Assembly (NCBI GenBank): GCA_933822405.4
Contig: CAKOGP040002054.1
Location: 1-10,453, forward strand
DNA: 10,453 nt
Source: Cylindrotheca closterium
Taxonomy: Eukaryota > Bacillariophyta > Bacillariophyceae > Bacillariales > Bacillariaceae
Direction: 5' to 3'
Shown here: one piece after another, positions 1 through 6,149 of the stretch
Layout of the letters: each line of letters opens with the position of its first letter
Position numbering within the stretch: position 1 is the first letter of the stretch
Made by a program: the position numbers and the translations under genes
The notes under the pieces: generated by a model
What the model saw: only the letters and a program-made list of their open reading frames with translations
Databases searched by the model: none
Told to the model about the DNA's origin: nothing

Positions 1-434
1 CGGTTCACCCTGACTTCAAGAGTCACACAGGAGGAGTGATGACCATGGGTGGTGGAGCTATGCAGGCTATGTCCAAGAAACAGAAGCTAAACAGCCGCAG
101 CAGTACACATGCGGAACTAATCGGAGTTGATGATGCAATCACACAAGTGTTGTGGACACGCATGTTCATGGAAGAACAAGGTTATCTGATTGAGAAGAAT
201 ATCTTGTATCAAGACAATATGAGCTCTATTCTCCTCGAAAAGAACGGGAGATCAAGTGCAGGGAAGAGAAGCCGCGCATTGAACATCTGTTATTTCTTTG
301 TCACTGATCAGGTTGAGAAAGGAAATCTTACGATCGAACACATGCCGACCGATGACATGTGGGGGGATTATATGACGAAACCTTTGCAAGGGGAAAAGTT
401 CCGCAAGTTTCGAGCATTGATCCAAGGAGATTAG
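1..434 (+). CDS. Copia Pol, C-terminal RNase H domain (partial, 5' end outside window)
   Basis: The reading frame is open from the window edge (codons start at base 3) to TAG at 432-434, about 143 residues. It ends a copia polyprotein; RNase H removes the RNA strand of the RNA/DNA hybrid during reverse transcription in virus-like particles. Visible family motifs, in order, are VHPDFKSHTGGVMTMG, KQKLNSRSSTHAELIGVDDA (with the catalytic Glu), LYQDNMSSILLEKNG (with the catalytic Asp), YFFVTDQVEKGNLTIEHMPT and the tail YMTKPLQGEKFRKFR. One site looks degraded: the usual H-[IL]-[ND]-I-R before YFF reads ALNIC here, so the His and Arg are replaced. An ATG at 36 is internal, not a start. Most of RNase H, RT and everything upstream are missing from the window. 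No stop or frameshift is seen in the visible part. Confidence 0.92.
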   Translation, partial: VHPDFKSHTGGVMTMGGGAMQAMSKKQKLNSRSSTHAELIGVDDAITQVLWTRMFMEEQGYLIEKNILYQDNMSSILLEKNGRSSAGKRSRALNICYFFVTDQVEKGNLTIEHMPTDDMWGDYMTKPLQGEKFRKFRALIQGD

Positions 435-534
435 GAAGATTAGATATGACCGTCGTCGGTTATATATACACATTACATGTTAAATGAAGAAAGGATTTGT
501 TATCGCAACTGGAGTCGTCAAAACGACAGGAGTG
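435..534 (+). other. 3' untranslated stretch and purine-rich tract of the + copia element
   Basis: This is the 100 bp between the pol stop codon and the LTR. It has no open frame of note. It ends in ACGACAGGAGTG directly before TGTTGG, which is where a polypurine tract priming plus-strand DNA should lie. The tract is short and interrupted by pyrimidines, so it is a weak match. An alternative LTR start two bases earlier (TGTG at 533) cannot be excluded because the second LTR copy leaves the window before this end. Confidence 0.5.
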
Positions 535-995
535 TGTTGGTGAAATGGGATCTTAATAGATAAAAGAGCAGTCGAACATGTCGGACAGTGAAGTCCGACA
601 TTCGTGATATCAAGCACAGACGGGAGTACGGTTCGAGTACTTACAGAGATGGATAAGTATTGAAGGTAGATCTAGATCTGTGACTAGTTCGTGAAGAACA
701 TGTGCGTATGTGCTTTATAGGCCGCGACAGCTGGTGAGCGCAGGTGGCTTCCGGAAGAGATTTTTTGTACCTGCTTGTGTAGATCATTGTTGATCGACTT
801 CTGGCAAGAATAGCAGTAGAATAAGATCTAATAGGAAGTGGTGAGACTGTTCATCCGCAGGTAGAAGCCCAGCATCACTGGCACCTGTTCCTATTGTAGG
901 CAATCCATAGCCGACGTAGATTCAAGCTCAGTATACTCCAGAGGTGGCTAGAGCGTTGAGGCTCTCATTATAGCTACGGAGTTGATTGTCTGACA
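535..995 (+). repeat. 3' LTR of the + copia element, about 461 bp
   Basis: The LTR begins TGTTGGTG after the purine tract and ends TCTGACA, giving the TG...CA termini with a 3-bp TGT/ACA inverted end. Its right 135 bp (861-995) recur as the complement of 10319-10453 with one difference (C versus T seven bases from the end). Both copies end at the same base, and in both cases the adjacent sequence is the interrupted coding region of another copia element. Inside are a 9-bp palindrome (578-601), a 12-bp palindrome (668-679) and a TATAAA box on the - strand (complement of 714-720). The + strand has only weaker AT-rich candidates near 552-568. The assignment as a 3' LTR rests on RNase H lying immediately to its left on the same strand. 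Confidence 0.82.
578..601. promoter_or_regulatory. Palindrome in LTR U3 region
   Basis: ATGTCGGAC and GTCCGACAT form a perfect 9-bp inverted repeat around a 6-base spacer, starting 44 bases into the LTR. It could be a binding site for a dimeric regulator or a hairpin in an RNA. Function is inferred from position only. Confidence 0.45.
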
Positions 996-1000
996 GTGCC
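996..1000. repeat. Probable target-site duplication (GTGCC) of the + copia element
   Basis: These are the five bases directly right of the LTR end. On the - strand they read GGCAC, completing the Trp-His codons of the interrupted reverse transcriptase. Copia integrases normally duplicate 5 bp. The partner copy should flank the 5' LTR left of the window, so this is a prediction. Confidence 0.55.
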
Positions 1001-1438
1001 ATCCAAGTGTGAGGGCGAGTGCCAAGAGGAGCTTGATGATTCCCCAGCTTGCTACAGGAGCATAGGTAAGATCGTAATCGCGATGCTTTACCATTCTGGA
1101 TCCATCAATATTTAACCGAGCTTTCCATTTCTTTACTTTTCCAGTTTTGATATCGCGCTTGCGCTTCATCTGCCATACCGCAGGTAGCAAGGTCGCTCCT
1201 TTTGGTAAGTCCTTCTTTGGGATGAGTTCAATGACCTTTTGGTCTATCTGATCGCTCATCTCCTTCATCATTGCCTTTTGAAACTCCTTCCAATCAGGTT
1301 GCTTCATTGCCTGGTGCAGATACATTGTGTCTGGATCAGTTGATGCCTTCATTGCAAGGATATCATCAGGTTCCACTGGATTTGGAAACATTGCTTCCAT
1401 CGCAAAGAGTTCAAAAGGTACGTCCAGATTTCGATGAG
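996..1438 (-). pseudogene. Copia reverse transcriptase, N-terminal part, frameshifted and truncated
   Basis: The frame starts around 1438-1430 with residues reading LDVPFELF, passes an internal Met at 1400 and is copia-derived down to 996. After that the reading enters the inserted LTR and stops at 948. Recognisable blocks are EFQKAMMKEMSDQI (start of the RVT_2 domain), LLPAVWQMKRKRD, KKWKARLNIDGSRMV, YDLTYAPVASWGIIKLLLAL and LTLGWH. In intact relatives LGW is followed by a conserved stretch leading to the catalytic palm with its double-Asp motif; here it is cut after Trp-His. The preceding integrase frame runs out at 1349, so a one-base shift lies between about 1440 and 1400. This fits a one-base loss, either real decay or a sequencing error. 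No RT activity is possible from this fragment. Confidence 0.88.
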
Positions 1439-4048
1439 TCGCTCTGGTTGTTGTCTTTGCCTTGTTGATCTTCTAACTGATTGGTGACGATCTCCGGCAG
1501 GTGTCACTCTTGGTGACGGTGGTGCTGCCACTGGGGCAGGAGCTGGAGCTGGTTGGCCATCTCCTGTCGGAGCCTGCTCTTGCTCAAGTGTCCCTGGGGA
1601 CAGGTGATCCGGAAGTTCAGATTGTTGAGGAGCTCCCTCTGAATCTTGGATCGACCGGTTCCTTGTTTCTTCAATAGGTAAGTTGAATCCGACTTGCGGT
1701 GGAACCGCTGGAGTGTCAGCCTGGGCTGCCTCCCTCTGACCATTGCGATCAGCTCCTCCTCTTTTCTCACCCTTCTTTTGTCCATCCACGAAGTAGGCCG
1801 CTTCCATCCATTTGACTTCGGGTCTCTCTTGGCGAGTGGAATTCTTCACAGAGTGGAATTTGGAGTCCATGTATACATGGAATTCTGGTCCTACTCTTCC
1901 TGTCGTGAGGTTGAGAACCAGTGCAATACTTCTTGAGTGTTGCGGTGATGGACCCAAATAGATGCCAACCTGGGTCCTTGGCATCCATTTGCCTCCTGCA
2001 GGTCTTCTGCCTTGCTGCATATTCTTGTCCAAGACGAACACGGGGCAACCAAAGTGGTGCCAATGCTTTGGATTGTTATCCACTTTGGAACCTGAAAACA
2101 TTTCTTCCGGAGAGCGCTTCTTCAGATCTGCTAACCACGGTGTTGCATTGATCGAGAGATTCGCCATGCGGACTGCAAAGGGCCACAGATGAGCATTGAT
2201 TGCCTCGGGCCATCGCTTTGTCGCATGAATCAATGAGGTACGTGCCATGTCTTGGATATGCTTGATCCTTGCTTCAGCTCTTCCGTTCTGATGATGTGCA
2301 TTGACTCCTGCAAAGCTGATGGACTGCTTCTTCCGGTGACACGCATCAATCCACCCTTTCGCGGCGAACGTTCCGTTGTCCGCATGGTAGTGTTGGACTT
2401 GGATCCCATAGGTTGCAGCAAGTCGCTCGAATGCCTCCTTGCCTACCAGCGTATCTTCCACGGATGTGCTCTTCTGGAAGTGCACATAGCTGAAGTTGGA
2501 GTATTGGTCGACATAAACGGTTGCAACTCTGTACCGTTCTTTGGTAAGAAATCCAGATGTTTGTGGGATCAAACCCGGTATTCCTGCTTCCATCATGTCA
2601 ACACTAACCACTTGTCCTGGTCTTGTTGCAGTTTTTGCTTTGCGACCATTCTTCTTGTTCTTGGTGCGCCACGGCCTTCTGGTTGCCTTTCCAAATTGGC
2701 AAGCACTGCATACAGGTACGTCGCATGTTGCCAAGTATTTTGGGAGCTCACCTTTCTTTGCCATTGCTTGGATCTTGGCTGGCGAACAGTGATTGAACTT
2801 GTGGTGGTACTTGAGGAACTCAGCTGCATGATTTTGTTTTTGAGTGTCCTCTTCGTCGTCCTCAATCTGTACTGGTACTGAATTTTCGTTCTTGTCCATA
2901 TCGAGGTCGAAAGTCATTGGTGTTTGACGCATTGGAGGTTCGGGATCATCTTCAGATGGTTCAGATTCTCCCTCTCGATGGGAAGTTGGTGTCGTGATTT
3001 CGTCATTGTCATGCTCGTCATCACTGACCATCGCTGCCTCCATTGCTGTGGGTGCTTCAAGGTCTTCTTCAAAGAGGTCGTCTTCCTGGTTGGCTTCAGC
3101 GCACTGGGCACAATAGGCATAGAAGTTGTCGTACCCTGGTGCCAAATCAAAGGTAAAAACATTTGTTTTTGGGTCAACTGCAATGGTCTTTCGATACTGA
3201 CACCTGTCTCCCCCTTGCAGTGTACAGAGCTCGCCTTCTGTAGTTTCAATGAACTGTCCAAGGCCTCGTTTCCTGAGAACTTGGGAGATATGCTGTGGGC
3301 TCAGCAATCTCATCTTGCCTGAAGGTACATAGAATGAATTTGGGATTCGGAATGTGTGTTCCTTTCCGTCATCATCTAACCATTTCCAAACCAGTGTTCC
3401 AGCCATGACATCGATGGTCTTTCGGTTTCCGAAGCCTTTGATGACATGCTGTGTTTTTCGTAGATCCTCGAAGTGGTACTCCTTGTCGGAGATGCAGAAG
3501 GAGCAGCGGTTGTCGATGCCGATTGGCAGTGAATCGGTGTCGAAGCGAGCTGGATGGTGTGTGCCTCCCTCTGACTGAGTGCGGTTTGCCAATACCGAGT
3601 TGGCAATGAGCGCTCGTTGGATTTCTTGTGGGATTCGAGAGCGTTGGATGCGAGACATCCACTTATAAGACATCCACTGATAGCTAGACTTGCGAGTCCG
3701 GAGCTGCCGGTGGAGCTTGATTCGGGCACGTAAGTTTTGAGAGGTACGTTCCCTGACCTTTGTATTCCATTTTCTTCCTGTGAGTCCAAACTTCTTGGCT
3801 AGTCGAACCCACTTGTATCTGACCCACTTTCTCATCCATGCATACCGTGTCCACCTTTGAGATTGGGGAACATAGTATGGCACAGAGTCATCACGGGGCC
3901 ATCCAAAAAGAACAACACGAAGTGTTACAGCTGTGGCAAGGAGGTAGAGCGGGAGGCGTTTCCACCAATTAGCGATCCACTGAGACAGCAGACCCCACCA
4001 AAGCCACGGCCAAACAACAATCCACCTTTGAGTGCTCTTGAGGAGCTC
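1349..4048 (-). CDS. Copia Pol: hydrophobic leader, aspartic protease, integrase
   Basis: This frame continues Gag's frame directly after the UGA at 4051-4049 and stays open for 55 codons before a GTG at 3883, then 843 more. Numbering residues from that GTG: a Trp/Arg/Lys-rich basic region (10-90); the aspartic protease with FDTDSLPIGIDNRCS (catalytic Asp124); an acidic linker (265-350); an integrase zinc finger H361-X3-H365-X26-C392-X2-C395; the integrase core D429, D502 (ADNGTF) and E537 (NGRAEARI); a GKWMPRTQVGIYLG block; then a Pro/Ala/Gln-rich hinge (720-800). From about residue 815 the frame drifts into non-family sequence because of the frameshift described for RT. The catalytic residues of protease and integrase are all present. 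The 55 codons before GTG encode two Trp/Leu-rich hydrophobic stretches. Whether translation begins at GTG or by reading through the Gag stop cannot be settled here; readthrough is more plausible for a copia element. Confidence 0.9.
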   Translation of the reverse strand, partial: ELLKSTQRWIVVWPWLWWGLLSQWIANWWKRLPLYLLATAVTLRVVLFGWPRDDSVPYYVPQSQRWTRYAWMRKWVRYKWVRLAKKFGLTGRKWNTKVRERTSQNLRARIKLHRQLRTRKSSYQWMSYKWMSRIQRSRIPQEIQRALIANSVLANRTQSEGGTHHPARFDTDSLPIGIDNRCSFCISDKEYHFEDLRKTQHVIKGFGNRKTIDVMAGTLVWKWLDDDGKEHTFRIPNSFYVPSGKMRLLSPQHISQVLRKRGLGQFIETTEGELCTLQGGDRCQYRKTIAVDPKTNVFTFDLAPGYDNFYAYCAQCAEANQEDDLFEEDLEAPTAMEAAMVSDDEHDNDEITTPTSHREGESEPSEDDPEPPMRQTPMTFDLDMDKNENSVPVQIEDDEEDTQKQNHAAEFLKYHHKFNHCSPAKIQAMAKKGELPKYLATCDVPVCSACQFGKATRRPWRTKNKKNGRKAKTATRPGQVVSVDMMEAGIPGLIPQTSGFLTKERYRVATVYVDQYSNFSYVHFQKSTSVEDTLVGKEAFERLAATYGIQVQHYHADNGTFAAKGWIDACHRKKQSISFAGVNAHHQNGRAEARIKHIQDMARTSLIHATKRWPEAINAHLWPFAVRMANLSINATPWLADLKKRSPEEMFSGSKVDNNPKHWHHFGCPVFVLDKNMQQGRRPAGGKWMPRTQVGIYLGPSPQHSRSIALVLNLTTGRVGPEFHVYMDSKFHSVKNSTRQERPEVKWMEAAYFVDGQKKGEKRGGADRNGQREAAQADTPAVPPQVGFNLPIEETRNRSIQDSEGAPQQSELPDHLSPGTLEQEQAPTGDGQPAPAPAPVAAPPSPRVTPAGDRHQSVRRSTRQRQQPERLIEIWTYLLNSLRWKQCFQIQWNLMISLQ
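3884..4048 (-). other. Open hydrophobic segment between Gag UGA and protease region
   Basis: These are 55 sense codons in the shared Gag/Pol frame. After a short start (ELLKSTQR) come two hydrophobic stretches: one with WIVVWPWLWWGLLSQWIANW, the other with LPLYLLATAVTLRVVLFGW, separated by a few basic residues. Together they look like a helical hairpin able to sit in a membrane, or a strongly Trp-rich packing segment. Openness over the full length argues that it is coding rather than spacer. Function is unknown to me. Confidence 0.6.
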
Positions 4049-5722
4049 TCATTCTTCATCGGTATCAGAGTCGGACGGGGCGTAATTCTCGGCCATGGCG
4101 GCTCTGAGCTTGATCTTGTTCTTTTTGTTGTTTTTGTTTTGATCTTGGTTGCATTGATCCAGAGTGTGGCGGCAGTATTTCTTGAGGGCTTCGCACCAAT
4201 ACCAGGGCTTGGAGTCACCGTCAACATACTTTGCTTTAAGTTTGTCTTCTGCTTTTGGCGCTGTGGTCTTCCATGCAGGTACGTTCAAAGATTTTTGCTT
4301 ATTGTTGTTTTTGCCCTTGCCTTTATTCTTACCACCTCCGGACTTCTTGTCATTCTTTCCGCTTTCAGACTTCTTGGAGTTTTTGATTTGCTTGAACTCG
4401 GCCTTCAGCGAGAGGATAGCTTGTTGGTTTTTGTCAGGGCGATTCCAGGTTTGATCACGAACACGATTCTTGTAATAGTTTTCGGCGTCTTGCATGAGCT
4501 TGGGTTCATTGGTTGGCTCGGAGTTGTCCTCATGTTTTTCTTCTTTTCTCTCAATGTATGACACAAATGACTTGTCAGATGCAGCCTTGTACCCTTCGAA
4601 CAGGTGGATCAGGACATCTTTGGACTCCTCTCCATAGTGGGCAAGGTTCTCAAGTTGTTCGGAAACGTGAAGATTGAACTTTTCAACGTTTGATCCGACC
4701 TTGGTCATGTATTCGGGAAGTTTTGTAAGTTGACGTCGGATGTGGTTCACATTGGAGTTGCTAGCGGGGGTTGTCCTCAGAAGGACCACCTTCAGATACG
4801 CCAATCCGCCTCTCATTCCATTGATGGTGAAGAGATTTTTGTCCCGTAAGACTTTAGCTTGGGCAGATTCCGTGAGCGACTTGTAGATGCAGAGCTGCAA
4901 GTGGAGAGAGCTTTGCTTGCTGCGACTGTCAGCTTGAACAAGGCAGGCTTGCTCATGGCGTCGAACATCTTCAATAGAGATCTGTCCATGAAGTTGCAGG
5001 AAGTCGTCGGTAGCGTTATTTCTTGCAGAGTTTTGAACCTGGAAGATGATGGTCCATCCCGCCTCAAGGGCTCTAGTTTGGATTCTCTCGATAAAATTTA
5101 GTAGTCTTGCTGGTTGCAAATCGAACTTGTCTTCACCACTAGAGTAGAGCGAATTGACTGCCTTTGAGTACTGTTTGATGCCGTAGGAAGTTCCAATGTC
5201 GATAGGAGTAGTTCCTGAAGTCGATGGAAACGCTCCATATTGGGGAGTATGGGTAGTCGGAGTGGTCGCATTCGGATTGGTCGCACTTGTGATGAGCTGA
5301 CCTAGTAGATTCATTCCTTGTGGATGAGCCAATAGCTGCCCTAGTAGATTCGCAGCATTGTTGGTTCCACCTTGCGGTTGACCGGCGTTCTGACCTTGTT
5401 GCTGACCTTGTTGCTGACCTTGTTGTTGACCTTGTTGATTGAATGGGTTTGCCGCAACGGCTGCTGCTGCGATCAAGTTGTTTAGGAGATCGGGAACCGG
5501 AGGGTTGGCCTGTTGTCCGCCTTGTTGATTGGCTTGCGCGGCTTCATCAGCATTTCCTGCTAGCGCAGGTTGTTGTTGGTTTTCCTCCACAACTTCTGGG
5601 TCTGGGTCGTTGCCTCCCTGAGGAGGATTGTCAGCCATGTTCTGAACTTGGTTGTTTCTTCGCCGGCGACGAGGGATGTACGGATCTTGATTCAGTGGGC
5701 CGTTTTGAATACTTTGTACCAT
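4049..5722 (-). CDS. Copia Gag (capsid/nucleocapsid) protein, 557 aa
   Basis: Gag packages the element RNA into cytoplasmic virus-like particles. The ATG at 5722 is the first in the leader, 30 bp after the LTR end, and the frame closes with UGA at 4051-4049. The N-terminus has a basic run (RRRRRN, about 19-24), then Gln/Gly/Asn-rich low complexity, including four tandem copies of a Gln-Gly unit (about 95-111). The central capsid-like part (about 190-420) carries QISIEDVRRHEQACL, HIRRQLTKLPEYMTKVGS and IHLFEGYKAASDKSFVSYIE. The C-terminal part is Lys/Gly/Asn-rich, followed by a zinc-knuckle-like motif C510-X6-C517-X-H519-X4-C524, unlike the standard C-X2-C-X4-H-X4-C. An acidic tail (SDSDTDEE) ends the protein. 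It has no internal break. Pol follows in the same frame. Confidence 0.9.
   Translation of the reverse strand: MVQSIQNGPLNQDPYIPRRRRRNNQVQNMADNPPQGGNDPDPEVVEENQQQPALAGNADEAAQANQQGGQQANPPVPDLLNNLIAAAAVAANPFNQQGQQQGQQQGQQQGQNAGQPQGGTNNAANLLGQLLAHPQGMNLLGQLITSATNPNATTPTTHTPQYGAFPSTSGTTPIDIGTSYGIKQYSKAVNSLYSSGEDKFDLQPARLLNFIERIQTRALEAGWTIIFQVQNSARNNATDDFLQLHGQISIEDVRRHEQACLVQADSRSKQSSLHLQLCIYKSLTESAQAKVLRDKNLFTINGMRGGLAYLKVVLLRTTPASNSNVNHIRRQLTKLPEYMTKVGSNVEKFNLHVSEQLENLAHYGEESKDVLIHLFEGYKAASDKSFVSYIERKEEKHEDNSEPTNEPKLMQDAENYYKNRVRDQTWNRPDKNQQAILSLKAEFKQIKNSKKSESGKNDKKSGGGKNKGKGKNNNKQKSLNVPAWKTTAPKAEDKLKAKYVDGDSKPWYWCEALKKYCRHTLDQCNQDQNKNNKKNKIKLRAAMAENYAPSDSDTDEE
5391..5438. repeat. Tandem 12-bp repeat, four copies, inside gag
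   Basis: The unit TGACCTTGTTGC occurs four times in a row, the last two with a changed final base. On the coding (-) strand it encodes repeated Gln-rich units with Gly (GQQQ). It probably varies in copy number by replication slippage without breaking the frame. Confidence 0.9.
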
Positions 5723-5752
5723 GTAATGGGCCCTTTAGACTCGCAGAGAGCG
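5723..5752 (-). other. Leader between 5' LTR and gag, expected primer-binding site
   Basis: Only 30 bp separate the LTR end (A at 5753 on the - strand) from the gag ATG. The primer-binding site should start at 5752; on the - strand it reads CGCTCTCTGCGAGTCT. It is not the plant-copia TGGTATCAGAGC type, and I could not match it to a tRNA by eye. A priming site for an internally cleaved tRNA is possible. Confidence 0.45.
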
Positions 5753-6056
5753 TGTTAAAATCCTGAGACGGCTCCACAGGAGCAAGGCCTCTGGATTGGG
5801 CTTTGAGTCAATAAAAGTAGTTAATACGAAGTTGGTTGATAAATAATCGAATTAATAAATTGATAAATTGTGAATTGTGAGATTATCACTACTTGAAACT
5901 ACTTGGAAAGAGTTGCTGCATCGAATCTCCAAGAAAGCTAATGAAATTCGAAGAGAGCTAGAGCATCGATCTCCAGTCGTGACTGGAGTCCCAGCTAGCG
6001 GAGTAGTGAAGGCGTCTGTGCGTCAGTACGTCTACTGAGAGCTCAATATTCCAACA
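5753..6056 (-). repeat. 5' LTR of the - strand copia element, about 304 bp
   Basis: On the - strand the LTR starts TGTTGGAATATTGAGC at 6056 and ends TTTTAACA at 5753, giving a 4-bp TGTT/AACA inverted end. It directly precedes the gag leader, and outside it the importin gene's upstream sequence begins. An AT-rich stretch around 5835-5875 could hold the TATA region. A long palindrome sits at 5971-5988. The partner 3' LTR is not in the window, so the inner boundary is inferred from the terminal motif; the outer boundary is firmer. Confidence 0.75.
5971..5988. promoter_or_regulatory. 8-bp palindrome in 5' LTR U3
   Basis: CTCCAGTC and GACTGGAG flank a 2-base centre, a perfect 8-bp inverted repeat lying 68-85 bases inside the LTR. 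It is a candidate binding site for a dimeric transcription factor acting on the retrotransposon promoter. Position and symmetry are the only evidence. Confidence 0.45.
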
Positions 6057-6061
6057 CGGTT
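6057..6061. repeat. Probable target-site duplication (CGGTT) of the - copia element
   Basis: These are the five bases directly outside the LTR. Copia insertions duplicate about 5 bp, so CGGTT should also flank the far 3' LTR, which is outside the window. The CGGTT at bases 1-5 lies inside RNase H coding sequence and is coincidental. Confidence 0.45.
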
Positions 6062-6149
6062 TTTCAAACCTCAGTCCGTGAACCAACCGTAACCTCCTAT
6101 TTCCAGTTTTTGCTGCGTCCATTGGAAAACAAAGCAAACATCGTTGAAG
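6062..6149 (+). promoter_or_regulatory. Residual upstream region / 5' UTR of importin beta
   Basis: This is the native sequence left between the retrotransposon's target site and the importin ATG. It holds no gene. CCATTGG at 6119-6125 contains an inverted CCAAT core, but so close to the ATG it may lie in the transcript. CGTTGAAG directly precedes the start codon. Most of the original promoter must lie beyond the LTR, now some 5 kb or more away, unless the core promoter is very compact or the LTR contributes. Confidence 0.45.

Larger units (their letters stand above)
1..995 (+). mobile_element. Ty1/copia LTR retrotransposon, 3' portion, inserted into an older copia element
   Basis: The stretch has the order expected for the 3' end of a copia element: RNase H coding sequence ending at 434, about 100 bp of non-coding sequence ending in a purine-rich tract, then an LTR from TGTTGG at 535 to TCTGACA at 995. 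The rest of the element lies left of the window. Immediately right of 995 the sequence becomes, without a gap, the reverse transcriptase of a copia element on the opposite strand, cut in the middle of a conserved region. This is therefore a nested insertion. The 135 bp at the right window end repeat the complement of 861-995 and stop exactly at this boundary, which independently fixes the LTR end. The left LTR boundary rests only on TG and the purine tract. Confidence 0.85.
996..6056 (-). mobile_element. Ty1/copia (CoDi-like) retrotransposon, 5' LTR to RT, interrupted at 996
   Basis: Read on the - strand, the order is LTR, short leader, Gag, protease, integrase, RT: the copia order, with integrase before RT. 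The Gag has conserved blocks I associate with diatom CoDi elements, such as the region with HIRRQL followed by a run ending LFEGYKAASDKSFVSYI. The RT stops abruptly at 996, where another element's LTR begins. The RT catalytic palm, RNase H and 3' LTR should continue left of the window if the nested insertion is simple. The copy is non-autonomous as seen: RT is split, a frameshift separates integrase from RT, and a UGA separates Gag from Pol. It lies 93 bp upstream of importin beta and is transcribed away from it. Confidence 0.9.

Noticed and set aside
1..5. CGGTT at the window start as the partner target duplication of 6057-6061
   Set aside because: These bases lie within conserved RNase H coding sequence of another element, so the match is coincidental.
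645..680. GGTTCGA sequence resembling a tRNA T-arm inside the LTR (about 630-640)
   Set aside because: No acceptor, D-arm or anticodon arm could be built around it; a tRNA gene is not supported.
948..995. Continuation of the RT frame beyond 996
   Set aside because: The last roughly 16 codons are LTR sequence of the inserted element, shown by the matching repeat at 10319-10453; they are not part of RT.
2252..2881. + strand open frame, 209 codons
   Set aside because: It is a shadow of the integrase coding region on the - strand, where catalytic residues and the zinc finger are in the other frame.
4049..4051. UGA between Gag and Pol as selenocysteine codon
   Set aside because: No reason for selenocysteine in an LTR-retrotransposon polyprotein and no SECIS-like element could be assessed; readthrough or mutation are simpler.
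3857..4561. Long + strand open frame, 234 codons, very hydrophobic
   Set aside because: It is antisense to gag and the start of pol on the - strand. Its hydrophobicity follows from complementing Lys/Asn/Gln-rich codons, and it has no family resemblance.
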